Positions 16,246 through 25,517 are shown, numbered from the stretch's first letter. The stretch is DNA of 64,000 nt from Candidatus Woesearchaeota archaeon (GCA_003599145.1 QZIT01000001.1:62001-126000), one strand, 5' to 3'. A program made the numbers and translations. The notes: generated from the letters alone by a model not told the origin.

Positions 16246-16974
16246 TTAAATCTTAGCTTTTTTCCACAGCAACTCAAAGTATTTTCTATAGCCTTCTGCA
16301 ACCTTTGCATCATGGATTAAAATACTATAGGCATTTTCGGTAAAGACATTGATGGCTACACTATCGCCTACAATAACGGTTTCCTGAAACTGGGCAAATT
16401 CTTTTGCAAGAAATTTTATTTTTGTTAATGGTTTGGAAAGAATATCCTTTCCAGGCTTTCTGACGCTTTCATCAAAAACTTGCCTTGAAGGAAGTTTATT
16501 CGCAACCCTTTTTGCGTGCAGGTTTAACCACCACGTTATTCCCATGTACTTTGCACATTCCTCTCCCCCTCCAAAAGTAAGATATTCTTTTGCCTTTATG
16601 GAAATCATCGTATGATAGGCTTCAGCAATGCCCCGTTTTCCTTTATAAATAGTTGCTACCTCTGGCTTTTTGGCAAAGTACTGTTTTTGCTTTAATTCAG
16701 GCAAAATTTCCTGAAACCTTCTCTTCTTTTCATCAATAAACTGAAAGAAATAGTCTGGGTCAGTTGCCTGGTAGATTTTTCTTTTTCCCTCGAGGATAAA
16801 ATTTACCAAGCCTTTTTCCATCAGCGTATTTAAGGCTCTATGAACGACAGAGTTTTGGAGACCTGATTTTTCCAATAAAGGACCTGCAGTGCTGCTTCCT
16901 AATTCTAATAAGGTCATATAGGTCTTTATTTCAGAGATGGTTAGTCCTAAATCCTGCAGGATTTCAATGTCCAT
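16246..16974 (-). CDS. TrmB-family transcription regulator
   Basis: A 242-residue TrmB-type regulator. The N-terminal winged HTH (LQDLGLTISEIKTYMTLLEL, then ALNTLMEKGLVNFIL) is followed by a helical linker and a C-terminal phospholipase D-like ligand-sensing fold. TrmB proteins sense sugars or other metabolites and repress or activate transport and metabolic genes. It is first in the operon with the MCM-like ATPase, hypA and hypC, and it is head to head with the unknown gene at 17092. A TATA box (TATAAAAA) lies about 29 bases before the ATG, so its mRNA should be leaderless. A second TrmB is at 53689. Confidence 0.88.
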   Translation of the reverse strand: MDIEILQDLGLTISEIKTYMTLLELGSSTAGPLLEKSGLQNSVVHRALNTLMEKGLVNFILEGKRKIYQATDPDYFFQFIDEKKRRFQEILPELKQKQYFAKKPEVATIYKGKRGIAEAYHTMISIKAKEYLTFGGGEECAKYMGITWWLNLHAKRVANKLPSRQVFDESVRKPGKDILSKPLTKIKFLAKEFAQFQETVIVGDSVAINVFTENAYSILIHDAKVAEGYRKYFELLWKKAKI

Positions 16975-17067
16975 ATCTGATTGTTTATTCAGCTCTTTTT
17001 ATAGTTTTTTATTATAGTTCTTTTTGGGAGGATAAATATTCTTATACTCTTTTTGACACCATTATAG

Positions 17068-17088
17068 AGTAATAAAAAAGAGGTGATA
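17068..17088 (+). promoter_or_regulatory. Leader element and SD of the 17092 gene
   Basis: The leader contains AGTAATAAAAAA at 17068-17079, identical to 13725-13736 in front of the FG-GAP gene, followed directly by the SD AGAGGTGAT. A GTG at 17083 lies in the SD itself, so translation should begin at the ATG at 17092. Confidence 0.5.
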
Positions 17089-17091
17089 TGC

Positions 17092-17781
17092 ATGTTAACG
17101 GAAATCATCAACAAATTGTTTGGAGAAGACAAGGAAGCACAAAAAACAAGAGAACAGGAAGCTTATTTACTGGAAAGACAATACAGAAAAAACCATGAAC
17201 AAGCAAGAATAGAGAACATCAAATATTGGAAAAATCGAAGAAACATTCCAGAGGACAATTCTTGGCTTTCCTCAAAAGTAAAATCAGATGCATACAGCGT
17301 AGAGCCTAAAAGCAATGACACGGTTATTGTTATAGGCGAGAGAACAACACTCTATGCGCAAGCAGTTGTCGCATGCGTTGACGCCATTAAGGAAAGATTG
17401 GGAAGACCAAAAACAAGAGTTGTCCATCTGAAACTCGAAGATATAGATGGATTTGAAGATAGCTACAACGCAAAAATTCCTTTTTTAGAAAACACAATTT
17501 ATGGACATACTACAGTCATCAAACCTACATGGGAAAGTAACAGCCACGTTGAATTAGAAGTGCATAAGCTTCAACAAGACCCTAGAGTAAAAGTAACCAC
17601 TATACTTTCAACGCCAAAACCAGAATTCAGAAATTATGGAGTGACATTATGTGAATATCAACCAATTGCTGGAAGAGCCGTGCATATTCCACAACATGCC
17701 TGGTTTGACGCACATCAAACAAAAGTAAATCAAATTGCACAGCAAGTTGCTGCAGATTATATAAAAGAGAGAGGTGAATAA
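17092..17781 (+). CDS. Unknown protein, first gene of a coupled pair
   Basis: A 229-residue protein with a charged helical N-terminus (about 1-55) and then an alternating alpha/beta region (TVIVIGERTTLYAQAVVACV, RVVHLKLEDIDGF) that looks Rossmann-like but lacks a glycine nucleotide-binding motif I can name. No transmembrane segment or signal. The start at 17092 follows the SD AGAGGTGAT. It is head to head with the TrmB gene at 16974, with 117 bases between, and its stop lies one base before the next ATG. I do not recognise the family; the DNA carries no sign of foreign composition. Confidence 0.7.
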   Translation: MLTEIINKLFGEDKEAQKTREQEAYLLERQYRKNHEQARIENIKYWKNRRNIPEDNSWLSSKVKSDAYSVEPKSNDTVIVIGERTTLYAQAVVACVDAIKERLGRPKTRVVHLKLEDIDGFEDSYNAKIPFLENTIYGHTTVIKPTWESNSHVELEVHKLQQDPRVKVTTILSTPKPEFRNYGVTLCEYQPIAGRAVHIPQHAWFDAHQTKVNQIAQQVAADYIKERGE

Positions 17782-17782
17782 A

Positions 17783-18220
17783 ATGAGCTACACAATCTAT
17801 GAAATTGGCTACGACATGAAAAAATGGAATCCTGAAACAGTGGATGTTGCAAAAATTTACAGCACCATCGAAAGAACCCTTACGCAAATACCGCGTGCGG
17901 AATATGCTAGGGCTAAAACTTCGTACGGAATAGGTAACGATACTACAATCACCTTTGACATCGTACAGGCAGAAGATAACGGTCTCGAGAGAAGCCCTAT
18001 GCCCCAGCAGACTATCGATATGCTTGCAGGAAGCATGGGTGTAAGAGTTAAACCAATCCAAAGAAGTAAGAATCCATACTCAGGCATAGAAAGTTTTGCA
18101 TGGATGGAAGTGACGAATTACAAAACAAGGCACGATGAAAGATCGATAAAAGGCAGACTATGGGAATGGAACCTAAAAAGAAAATTAAAAAAGGCAGGAC
18201 TCACCGTTACAGCATTATAA
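17783..18220 (+). CDS. Unknown protein, second gene of a coupled pair
   Basis: A 145-residue soluble protein with no recognised motif; the sequence is mixed alpha/beta with a basic C-terminus (RLWEWNLKRKLKKAGL). Its SD GAGAGGTGA lies inside the last codons of the previous gene, whose TAA stop is one base before this ATG, so the two should be made together and may form a complex. It ends overlapping the convergent KaiC-like gene by six bases. Function unknown; co-regulation with the TrmB at 16974 is inferred from position only. Confidence 0.68.
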   Translation: MSYTIYEIGYDMKKWNPETVDVAKIYSTIERTLTQIPRAEYARAKTSYGIGNDTTITFDIVQAEDNGLERSPMPQQTIDMLAGSMGVRVKPIQRSKNPYSGIESFAWMEVTNYKTRHDERSIKGRLWEWNLKRKLKKAGLTVTAL

Positions 18221-19018
18221 CAGAGGGTTCTGTCCTCCATACAACGCGTGGAACTGGCCTTTCTTGTATTCAAAGGAAAACACGTCGTTATTGCAGTTCG
18301 TCCCTCTCATTTTTACAATGGAGATTTCCCTGACTACATCTCTTCTGAAGCGCGTTAGTCTCAGATAGATGATGCCGTCAGCCAAATAATCTTCAACATC
18401 ATACTCTGCATACTTGCTGTTGTCCAAGGGCATTTCAGATATTAAGAAACTGGTAATACCCAAATCTCTCATGAATTCAAAGATGTAAAACAATTCTATT
18501 CTGGGATTTTCAAATTTTGACAGCACATACAATGCAGACATGGAATCCAAAACAAAATGGTCAAAGCCCACATCCATTTTTATTTTTCTGGCAACATTTT
18601 TAATGACATTCAGCCAGCCCGCGTTTGCACTCGTAACGTTAATATCTCGTATTTCCTTTCGTATGGCTCCAATATCTGTGATAATAATTGTCCCTTTTTT
18701 TGAGGCTTTAAGAGCGTCAATCTCTTTCTTTAAATTTCCCAAATCCTTGATGACCACGAGATTGATTTTATTGAAATCGTAGCCCATGTTTGCCATGTGT
18801 GCAAGCAACGATTTTGCGGACTGCTCAAGGGAAATGTACAATCCGATTTTTCCATTCACTGCCTCATTATAGAGCACATTAAAGCATAAAGAACTCTTCA
18901 TGGTTCCTGCAGAACCGCAGACTAACGTCACGTGGCCTTGAGGAATGCCTCCCTGCATGTTGTCATCCAATCCTTGAATATAGGTTTTTACCCGTGTAGT
19001 AATATTTGCAATTTCCAT
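18215..19018 (-). CDS. KaiC-like RecA-superfamily ATPase
   Basis: A 267-residue single-domain KaiC/RadA-superfamily ATPase. Walker A is GSAGTMKSS at residues 35-43, the GxMKS form common in archaeal KaiC-like proteins; Walker B is HFVLDSMSALYV, and a late SIVKMRGTNCNND segment matches the family C-terminus. Such proteins bind DNA or protein partners and often act in signalling; the substrate here is unknown. The ATG at 19018 follows the SD AGGGTGA, which overlaps the end of the propeller gene; the GTG at 19027 is part of that SD. The gene is the second of a two-gene operon with the propeller protein. Confidence 0.85.
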   Translation of the reverse strand: MEIANITTRVKTYIQGLDDNMQGGIPQGHVTLVCGSAGTMKSSLCFNVLYNEAVNGKIGLYISLEQSAKSLLAHMANMGYDFNKINLVVIKDLGNLKKEIDALKASKKGTIIITDIGAIRKEIRDINVTSANAGWLNVIKNVARKIKMDVGFDHFVLDSMSALYVLSKFENPRIELFYIFEFMRDLGITSFLISEMPLDNSKYAEYDVEDYLADGIIYLRLTRFRRDVVREISIVKMRGTNCNNDVFSFEYKKGQFHALYGGQNPLL

Positions 19019-19023
19019 AACGC

Positions 19024-20280
19024 TCACCCTTTTTCTTCAACAAAGGAGAGTGCTTCTACCTCTCCCTGTTTTTCATTGACAATAAAAACATTATTTTTTT
19101 GGCTATAGGCCATACCGACAATAATGCCGTCTGATTGGTAATCAAGTATTTTTGTTCCCACAACATTGCCAGGATCCTGAGTCATGATGTCTGTATAATG
19201 GCCTGCCTGCTGCACAACGCCACTCAAACCAGGAACATAATCAAGGTCATATTTGCCTTCACTATCTAAAACATACACCGCATTATCATAAGACCCTGCA
19301 ATAACTTCAAACCTGCCATCATTGTCAATATCGGCAACAATAACAGGAGCAACCACCCAAAAATTCGTTTCATATTCCCACAACTTATCTCCATTGCAAT
19401 TCAATGCATAAATAAGATTATTGCAGGAACCAAAAAAAATTTCCTGTTTATTGTCGCTATTAACATCACATAACGTTACTTTTTCTGCTATTGGACCGAA
19501 AGCATTGAACTTCCACTTAAGATTGCCGCTCATATCAAAAGCATAGAGATAACCGTCATAAGAGCCAACAACAACCGTATACTCGTCTGTTCCCTGCAAT
19601 TTTTCAACAACAGGCTGCGCTATAATTTTTCCTTTAGTTTTGTATCCCCATAACAGATTGCCTTTAAAATCCACACAATAGAGGGTTCCATCATCAGTGC
19701 CAAAAAGGATGTGGTCATGCATAACGCAGGGCGTTGATTCTATTACTGATTTTGCCTTTATTTTCCACACCATGTTTCCTGCACTGTTTAATACATACAG
19801 GTGTTGGTCAATGCTTCCGAATACTAAGAAAGATTTTCCATTCAGCGTAAAATCTGCAACTGCCCCTTTGATAGAACTCTCTGCCTTGTATTTCCATAAC
19901 AACTGCCCGAAGTGGTTTAAGCAGTAAACATTTCCTGTTTCGCTTCCGAAAATAACCTCTTTTTTGCCATCATTGTTAATATCGGTCACTAAAGGAGATG
20001 CGTTAATAGCATTCATAGATTCAGGGTCAAAAAAGAACATTTCCGTTTCTGTAAGGTTTTCATGCACATTAAACTTCCATTTCGGCATGCCCTGCATGGT
20101 TAAACAGGTGATTTCTCCTGTCTTTGTTCCAAATAAAATTTCATCCTGCTGATCATTATCTATATCTTCGACTACTGAAGAGCTAAAGAGGATAGTATGA
20201 GAACGAAACTTCCACGCTGATACTAAATGACCTCTTTTTTGATTAAATATCTTTTTTAAGGCTGAGCCAAACCCACCCAT
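19024..20280 (-). CDS. Cytoplasmic PQQ/FG-GAP-type beta-propeller protein
   Basis: A 418-residue protein of repeated PQQ-like beta-propeller blades, each with a Trp-Lys or Trp-x-Tyr strand (LLWKYKAE, MVWKIKAK, LLWGYKTK, LKWKFNAF, KLWEYETN) and a GSxDGxLYA-type loop. Four blades also carry Asp/Asn calcium-loop motifs (DIDNDQQDEI, DINNDGKKEV, DVNSDNKQEI, DIDNDGRFEV). There is no signal peptide or membrane helix, so it should be cytoplasmic, unlike most PQQ-repeat proteins. It precedes and nearly overlaps the KaiC-like gene, suggesting a sensor scaffold for that ATPase. TATA at about 20304-20313 places its start about 30 bases away. Confidence 0.82.
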   Translation of the reverse strand: MGGFGSALKKIFNQKRGHLVSAWKFRSHTILFSSSVVEDIDNDQQDEILFGTKTGEITCLTMQGMPKWKFNVHENLTETEMFFFDPESMNAINASPLVTDINNDGKKEVIFGSETGNVYCLNHFGQLLWKYKAESSIKGAVADFTLNGKSFLVFGSIDQHLYVLNSAGNMVWKIKAKSVIESTPCVMHDHILFGTDDGTLYCVDFKGNLLWGYKTKGKIIAQPVVEKLQGTDEYTVVVGSYDGYLYAFDMSGNLKWKFNAFGPIAEKVTLCDVNSDNKQEIFFGSCNNLIYALNCNGDKLWEYETNFWVVAPVIVADIDNDGRFEVIAGSYDNAVYVLDSEGKYDLDYVPGLSGVVQQAGHYTDIMTQDPGNVVGTKILDYQSDGIIVGMAYSQKNNVFIVNEKQGEVEALSFVEEKG

Positions 20281-20362
20281 AGAGCAGTATGAAGGATTAG
20301 GGTATTTAAATATTTGGGTTTCTCAGCGATAATATTATAAAGCTGAAAATAATTCCGAACGC
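20281..20362. promoter_or_regulatory. Divergent promoter between the propeller gene and the phosphatase-like gene
   Basis: The 82-base gap holds two archaeal TATA boxes on opposite strands: ATTTAAATA near 20304-20313 serving the propeller gene, and ATATTATAAAG near 20331-20341 serving the gene at 20363. Both lie some 25-30 bases before their start codons. No repeat or operator stands out. Confidence 0.6.
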
Positions 20363-20986
20363 ATGCAAAAAATCATTGCTATGAGACATATGTCTCGGGA
20401 GAGTGCGACTGATTTTAAGGATATCACAGCATTCCTGAAAGATGAGCTTGCAGGCGAGAAAGTTGAGGTGTATGCTTCCCTCGATAGTGCTGCGTATCAG
20501 ACAGCATCTCGGCTTATGCAGCATGAGCTTAGGGACAGTGTGCAAATAATAGCAGATAACCAGCTTGAGGGCATATCTCCCTATGGAAAGAGCTGTATTG
20601 CTTATCAGCCTTTCCCTCTTTTTGAACTTACCCACAGCAGACATGACCATGCTATTGAAGCAGTAAATCTCTTTAAAGGAGGAGGGCAGTATGTTCATAT
20701 AGAATCATCTGGCTTTGATTTCGAACATTTAGTTCAAGCAATCACCAAGCACTTTCAAAACAGGAACATCCTCCAACTGAACGCAATAGTATCAAGAACA
20801 AAGAGCCATGTCCTTATGGTCACAAATACAGGAGTCATAGAGCGGATTCCAGAAGCATGGGGCTTACAGAGGATTCGCGGAGAAATCCCTTATCTGAGTG
20901 GCGTAATAATAACTCCAGAAGAAAGAAACTACAGGAAATTTCAGCCTGTGACAAAGTATGCAATTACAGAAACAATAACTATTTAG
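20363..20986 (+). CDS. Histidine-phosphatase-like protein with degenerate active site
   Basis: A 207-residue protein that I read as a diverged histidine phosphatase (phosphoglycerate mutase-like) fold. The N-terminal MRHMSRES matches the RHG motif with Met for Gly; ASLDSAAYQTASRL resembles the SPLxRAxQTA motif but lacks its arginine; and VLMVTNTGVIERI sits where VVSHGG-like motif 2 would be, with Asn in place of the second catalytic His. If so, it keeps the fold but probably not full catalysis, and may bind a phosphorylated ligand. A TATA box is about 25 bases upstream. The 3' end overlaps the KH gene by four bases. Confidence 0.6.
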   Translation: MQKIIAMRHMSRESATDFKDITAFLKDELAGEKVEVYASLDSAAYQTASRLMQHELRDSVQIIADNQLEGISPYGKSCIAYQPFPLFELTHSRHDHAIEAVNLFKGGGQYVHIESSGFDFEHLVQAITKHFQNRNILQLNAIVSRTKSHVLMVTNTGVIERIPEAWGLQRIRGEIPYLSGVIITPEERNYRKFQPVTKYAITETITI

Positions 20987-21519
20987 CCCTCAAGCTCGCT
21001 TTTCATCAATTCTCTTCTCTGCCTTTCAAGCCATCGATACACTGTACTATGGGTACTGCCGCTTAGAAGCATCTGAATTGACTTTTTAGCCAGCCATATA
21101 TGGTCTGTTCTGCCTAGAATGCTTATGGTTTTTCCATACACAGAAATATGACACTCAGATAATTCTTCAATTCTTTCCCTTGATTTTCCATCAGCACCTA
21201 TAACTCTTCCTTTTATTCTCTGCATGTGAGTTTTTTGTTTTACATAGTCGCTTAAAGGAATGATTTCAAGGACAAAATCCTGTTTTAACAGCAAACGGGC
21301 AATTTCAGGACTAAAACCACGAGCTATGCCTTTGAGAATTTCCCTTAACGCATACAGCAAAATAGGGTCATCACCCTCAATGACAATATCTCCCTCTTTG
21401 GAATCTACCTGTATTTTTGCCTTTGTTAATTTTTCCAGTTCATTTTTGGTTGCCCCATTCTTGCCTATAACTACGGCAATCCTATCTCCAGGTATTTTCA
21501 AGTCAAAACTGTACTCCAT
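20983..21519 (-). CDS. KH-domain RNA-binding protein, archaeal Pno1/Dim2-like
   Basis: A 178-residue protein with two KH domains: the first with [14 protein letters not shown], the second with [18 protein letters not shown], in the order of the archaeal KRR1/Pno1 (Dim2) family, which binds the 3' region of 16S rRNA during small-subunit assembly. A basic C-terminus ([15 protein letters not shown]) fits that family. The ATG at 21519 is preferred to 21525, because the TATA box (ACTTTAAAAA, 21541-21550) lies about 26 bases from it. It is divergent from top6B. Confidence 0.88.
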   Translation of the reverse strand: MEYSFDLKIPGDRIAVVIGKNGATKNELEKLTKAKIQVDSKEGDIVIEGDDPILLYALREILKGIARGFSPEIARLLLKQDFVLEIIPLSDYVKQKTHMQRIKGRVIGADGKSRERIEELSECHISVYGKTISILGRTDHIWLAKKSIQMLLSGSTHSTVYRWLERQRRELMKSELEG

Positions 21520-21594
21520 ACGCATAGGAATTTGGGATGGTTTTTAAAGTTACTTATAGAAACCTTTATTAACCAGCAGTGGCGTTTGCAAGGC

Positions 21595-23238
21595 ATGGCT
21601 GAGGTTGCAGAAGAGCTCGCAAAAAAGCAGAGAGATATCAGTATTGCGGAGTTTTTTGAGAAAAACAGGCACTTATTGGGTTTTGACAACCCAAGAAAAG
21701 CATTGTTAACAACCATTAAAGAAGCAGTGGATAATTCTTTAGATGCATGTGAAGAAGCAAGAATACTGCCTGATATTTTAGTTGAAGTGCATGACATGGG
21801 CAATGACAGATTTAGAGTTATTGTTGAAGATAACGGCCCTGGAATAATAGAAGCGCAGATACCTAAAATATTTGCAAAGTTATTATACGGCAGCAAATTT
21901 CACACGTTAAAACAGCAAAGAGGCCAGCAAGGAATAGGAATCAGCGCTGCTGTTTTGTATTCTCAATTAACTACAGGAAGGCCATCAAAGATTTTATCCA
22001 AAATAGGAAAAGGCAAGCCTGCTCATTATTATGAATTAAAGATAAACACCAGCAAAAATGCTCCTGAGATAGTTAAAGATGAGGAAAAAACCTGGGAAAA
22101 AGACCACGGAACAAGAATAGAGCTGGATTTAGAAGCAAGTTATCTTAAAGGAAATCAGAGCGTTGATGAATACTTAAAGCAAACAGCCATCATCAATCCC
22201 CATGTGCAGTTAGTTTACTTGAATCCAAAATCAGAACAGCTGATATTTCCAAGGGCAGTTCATCAGCTTCCCATAGAACCAAAAGAAGTCATGCCCCACC
22301 CTTATGGATTAGAATTAGGCATTCTCATGAAAATGCTGGCTGCAAGCGAAAGCAGAACCTTACAAAGCTTCTTAACAGGAGAGCTTTCCAGAGTTGGAAG
22401 CGGAACTGCAAAGGAAATTTGCGATAATGCTTTGCTTGATCCAAAAACTAAACCTGCAAAAATGACCATGCAGGATGCTGAAAAGCTCATACAAGCTATC
22501 AAAAAAACAAAAATAATGAATCCTTCAACAGACTGCTTAAGCCCTTTAGGCGAGGATGCTATAGAAAAAGGGTTGAAAAAAGAAATCAACGCAGAATTTT
22601 ACTGCAGCATTACCAGACCAGTTGAAGTGTACCGAGGAAATCCTTTTGTCATTGAATGCGGCATTGCTTATGGAGGAAATCAGCCTGCTGATCAATCAGC
22701 ATCTGTAGTGAGGTTTGCCAACAGAGTTCCTTTATTATACCAGCAAGGAGCATGCGCAGTAACCAAATCAATCATGACAACCAATTGGAAAGCATATGGA
22801 TTAAACCAGAGCAATGGCTCATTGCCTGTAGGTCCAATAACTATTTTAATTCACATGGCAAGTGTCTGGGTTCCTTTCACTTCAGAATCCAAAGAAGCCA
22901 TAGCGCATTATCCAGAAATCATCAAAGAAATAAAGCTTGCATTACAGGAAGCAGGAAGAAAATTACAGACCTATGTTCATAAAAAGCAGCGAGTAGGAGA
23001 AGAACTCAAAAAAAGAGGGTATATTGAAAAATACATTCCTCATGTTGCCGAAGCTTTAAAGGAAATCATTGACTTAAAAGACAATGAAAAAGAAAAAGTT
23101 GAAAAGCTTTTAGAAGAATTATTGGAAAAGCACAGAGGAAAACTCGATGATGTGGAATTTGATGAAAACAAAAATGAAGAATACGATGAAGACCTTGCAA
23201 AAATAGGCTCAAAAAAGAATGAGGATGAAAATGAGTGA
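21595..23238 (+). CDS. top6B: DNA topoisomerase VI subunit B
   Basis: A 547-residue Top6B of the GHKL ATPase family: N box [13 protein letters not shown]1 VEDNGPGI, and G2 [12 protein letters not shown], then the H2TH and transducer domains (ARVTGT-like region, conserved STDCLSPLG and [20 protein letters not shown]). It drives ATP-dependent strand passage to relax and decatenate DNA. The acidic, Lys/Glu-rich C-terminal tail (about the last 60 residues) is unusually charged. The ATG at 21595 is chosen because TTTATT at 21565-21570 lies about 28 bases before it; an earlier in-frame ATG at 21532 overlaps the divergent KH promoter. It overlaps top6A by eight bases. Confidence 0.95.
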   Translation: MAEVAEELAKKQRDISIAEFFEKNRHLLGFDNPRKALLTTIKEAVDNSLDACEEARILPDILVEVHDMGNDRFRVIVEDNGPGIIEAQIPKIFAKLLYGSKFHTLKQQRGQQGIGISAAVLYSQLTTGRPSKILSKIGKGKPAHYYELKINTSKNAPEIVKDEEKTWEKDHGTRIELDLEASYLKGNQSVDEYLKQTAIINPHVQLVYLNPKSEQLIFPRAVHQLPIEPKEVMPHPYGLELGILMKMLAASESRTLQSFLTGELSRVGSGTAKEICDNALLDPKTKPAKMTMQDAEKLIQAIKKTKIMNPSTDCLSPLGEDAIEKGLKKEINAEFYCSITRPVEVYRGNPFVIECGIAYGGNQPADQSASVVRFANRVPLLYQQGACAVTKSIMTTNWKAYGLNQSNGSLPVGPITILIHMASVWVPFTSESKEAIAHYPEIIKEIKLALQEAGRKLQTYVHKKQRVGEELKKRGYIEKYIPHVAEALKEIIDLKDNEKEKVEKLLEELLEKHRGKLDDVEFDENKNEEYDEDLAKIGSKKNEDENE

Positions 23239-24313
23239 CGTTGAAAAAGGCATAAAGGACATTGCAAAATCCATTTACCAGCATATTTTGGCAAAAAAAC
23301 AGCCTCAATTAAAAAGCCCTCTGAGAGCATTGATCAATGTACGCTATGACCCTAAAGAAGGCTATTTTGCCTTGGAGAACAAATTCAAGTCAAGAACATT
23401 GACTGCAAGCACAGTAAAAACATTTGCACAGACCTTGAAAATGATGGCCTTGTCTCAGGAATTAATCAAATCAGAAGATATTGCAACCAAAAGAGAAGCC
23501 TATTATGTAAGCAAGAACTGGGGAGAAGCCAGATTCCATGAGCAAGTTGAATCAGACACAGTTATGGATGATGTTGAAGCCATGTTGATGGTCAACAGAG
23601 AGCAAATGGGATTTATTCCTGAAGAAAAAGGAGGAGATGTAGCAGGAAAATTGGTTGTTATTGATAAAGATCCAGATACTAAAAAGGAAATTAGAATTGA
23701 CTGCACTAAGTTTGGAAGCGGAGCATATTCTGTTCCCAGTAGCGTAGAAGAATTGAAGTTTGAAACAGACGCAAAATTTGTTCTGGCAATAGAAACAGCC
23801 GGTATGTTCCAGCGATTGGTAAAACACAATTACTGGAAAAAGGCCAACTGCATTTTAATTTCAATGGGAGGAGTGCCAACAAGAGCAACCAGAAGGTTTA
23901 TCAGAAGATTGAGCGATGAAAAGAAAATTCCTGTGTATGCCTTTACCGATAACGACCCTTACGGACACTTGAATATTTACAGAACTCTTAAAGTGGGAAG
24001 TGGAAACGCAGCGCATATCAACAAGTATTTTTGCGTTCCCCAAGCCAAATTTTTAGGAGTAACCCCTCAGGATGTTATTGACTATAAATTGCCAACCCAT
24101 CCTTTAAAGGACGTTGATATCAAAAGAGCAAAAGATGCCTTGAAAAACGATCCTTTTGTCAAGCATCACAAAGAATGGCAAAAAGCAATTAACCAGATGA
24201 TACAGATGAAAGTCAGAGCAGAGCAGCAGGCGTTGGCAAAATGGGGATTAAACTTTGTTATCGATACGTACTTGCCTGAAAAATTAGCAAAGATAGACAA
24301 ATTCTTACCTTAA
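23231..24313 (+). CDS. top6A: DNA topoisomerase VI subunit A
   Basis: A 360-residue Top6A/Spo11-type subunit. The catalytic tyrosine lies in [11 protein letters not shown] within the winged-helix CAP domain; the Toprim domain has [10 protein letters not shown] (Glu) and [10 protein letters not shown] (DxD). It makes the transient double-strand break in which Top6B passes DNA. The start at 23231 (MSDVEKG) follows a GAGG SD by six bases and overlaps the end of top6B; ATGs at 23219 and 23225 are alternatives. Top6A and Top6B encode a type IIB topoisomerase typical of Archaea. Confidence 0.95.
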   Translation: MSDVEKGIKDIAKSIYQHILAKKQPQLKSPLRALINVRYDPKEGYFALENKFKSRTLTASTVKTFAQTLKMMALSQELIKSEDIATKREAYYVSKNWGEARFHEQVESDTVMDDVEAMLMVNREQMGFIPEEKGGDVAGKLVVIDKDPDTKKEIRIDCTKFGSGAYSVPSSVEELKFETDAKFVLAIETAGMFQRLVKHNYWKKANCILISMGGVPTRATRRFIRRLSDEKKIPVYAFTDNDPYGHLNIYRTLKVGSGNAAHINKYFCVPQAKFLGVTPQDVIDYKLPTHPLKDVDIKRAKDALKNDPFVKHHKEWQKAINQMIQMKVRAEQQALAKWGLNFVIDTYLPEKLAKIDKFLP

Positions 24314-24346
24314 ACAGAACATTTAAAAAGAATAAAAACAAGACAT

Positions 24347-24883
24347 ATGCTTATGGCTAAAGTGAAGAAGAAAACAAAGAAGCCAGAAGAAAAAACTGTT
24401 GCAGAACCAGAGTATCAAGCAGAAAAGAAAAAAATACCAACAGGATTCATCATCATTCTTATTTATTTTGGCGTTTCAGTCATTCTTGCACTGCTGAGCT
24501 TTAAGCCAACAACAGGCATTTTTCTAGGAGTAAAATACTCTGGCATAACCAGCATCATCCTCTTATGCATCAACCTGCTGATAGCGCTTATTTTAATGTA
24601 TGGTGTTGTTAAAAAAGTGGAATGGACAAGAGATTTAGCCATGATTTATTTTGGAATTTTGCTCCTCAATGCCCTGATAAGCTTTGTGTACTATTTTGCA
24701 GACAGAGAAGGACTCATCAACATTGCCCTTGAAAACATCCCTGCAGAGCAATTGCAGCAAATACCCCAGCAAACATTACAGACAACACTTTCCATAAGCT
24801 TTTTTATAGGAAACATTCTGCAGCTTTTGATTTCAGGAGTCATTTTCCTCTATTACAAAAGGCAACAGGACTATTTTAAGTAA
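24347..24883 (+). CDS. Small membrane protein, four helices
   Basis: A protein of 176-178 residues with a basic, Lys-rich N-terminus (about 1-30) and four predicted transmembrane helices, separated by short loops; an acidic/Gln-rich loop (NIPAEQLQQIPQQTLQT) lies before the last helix. No family recognised. It follows top6A by 33 bases but has its own TATA (ATTTAAAA, 24321-24328) 26 bases before the ATG at 24347, so it should be transcribed separately; an ATG at 24353 is a close alternative. Confidence 0.75.
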   Translation: MLMAKVKKKTKKPEEKTVAEPEYQAEKKKIPTGFIIILIYFGVSVILALLSFKPTTGIFLGVKYSGITSIILLCINLLIALILMYGVVKKVEWTRDLAMIYFGILLLNALISFVYYFADREGLINIALENIPAEQLQQIPQQTLQTTLSISFFIGNILQLLISGVIFLYYKRQQDYFK

Positions 24884-24914
24884 ACTTTATATACTTCTCT
24901 TTTTCAGATAGACC

Positions 24915-25517
24915 ATGGGAGAAATACCAGGATTAAGAGGAAGAGACAATCCTAAGGATATTCTTGTAGGCAAGCTTGAATTAGAGCATGAACAGGCCTT
25001 TCACTTAAAAGAACTGTACATTTTTATTTATCGGTATTTGCTTGAAGATGAAAACTTCAACAGTTACCAAAAAGATGAAAACCCCGAAATTCTCTACTAT
25101 GAGCGCACTGATGCCCAGCAGAACAACCATTATCACATCTGGTGGAGATTTTACAAGTATCCTTACAACAGCAAATACCTGAGATATTATCTGAAAATAG
25201 ACTTTCAGGGCATCAGAATAGGGCAGAAGGAAGTCATTAAAAACGGGCAGAAATTCAAAGTGCAGTCAGGAGACTTAATCATCAGAATAGAAGCATGGCT
25301 GCAATTAGACTATAAGGATGAATGGCAGAACCACTGGCTTTTAAAGAGTTTTGACGAGCTGTTCAGGTCAAAGATTTACCGACAGCAAATAGAAAGTCAT
25401 AAAATAGAGCTATACAAAATAATGTACAAGCTGCAAAACGAAATCAAGAATTTCTGGAAATTGAAAACCCTAAAGGAAATGCCCAACCCATGGCAGCCTG
25501 AGAAGGGCATGAGATAA
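24915..25517 (+). CDS. Conserved hypothetical protein, aromatic-rich
   Basis: A 200-residue soluble protein, rich in Tyr, Trp and His, with a basic helical C-terminus. I recognise no domain, though its compact beta-rich middle (YHIWWRFYKYPYNSKYLRYY) followed by long helices suggests a conserved fold. It has its own TATA (TTTATATA, 24887-24894) with the ATG 27 bases away and a likely leaderless mRNA. It stands between the membrane protein gene and the NurA-like gene; all three are read in one direction with separate promoters. Confidence 0.72.
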   Translation: MGEIPGLRGRDNPKDILVGKLELEHEQAFHLKELYIFIYRYLLEDENFNSYQKDENPEILYYERTDAQQNNHYHIWWRFYKYPYNSKYLRYYLKIDFQGIRIGQKEVIKNGQKFKVQSGDLIIRIEAWLQLDYKDEWQNHWLLKSFDELFRSKIYRQQIESHKIELYKIMYKLQNEIKNFWKLKTLKEMPNPWQPEKGMR

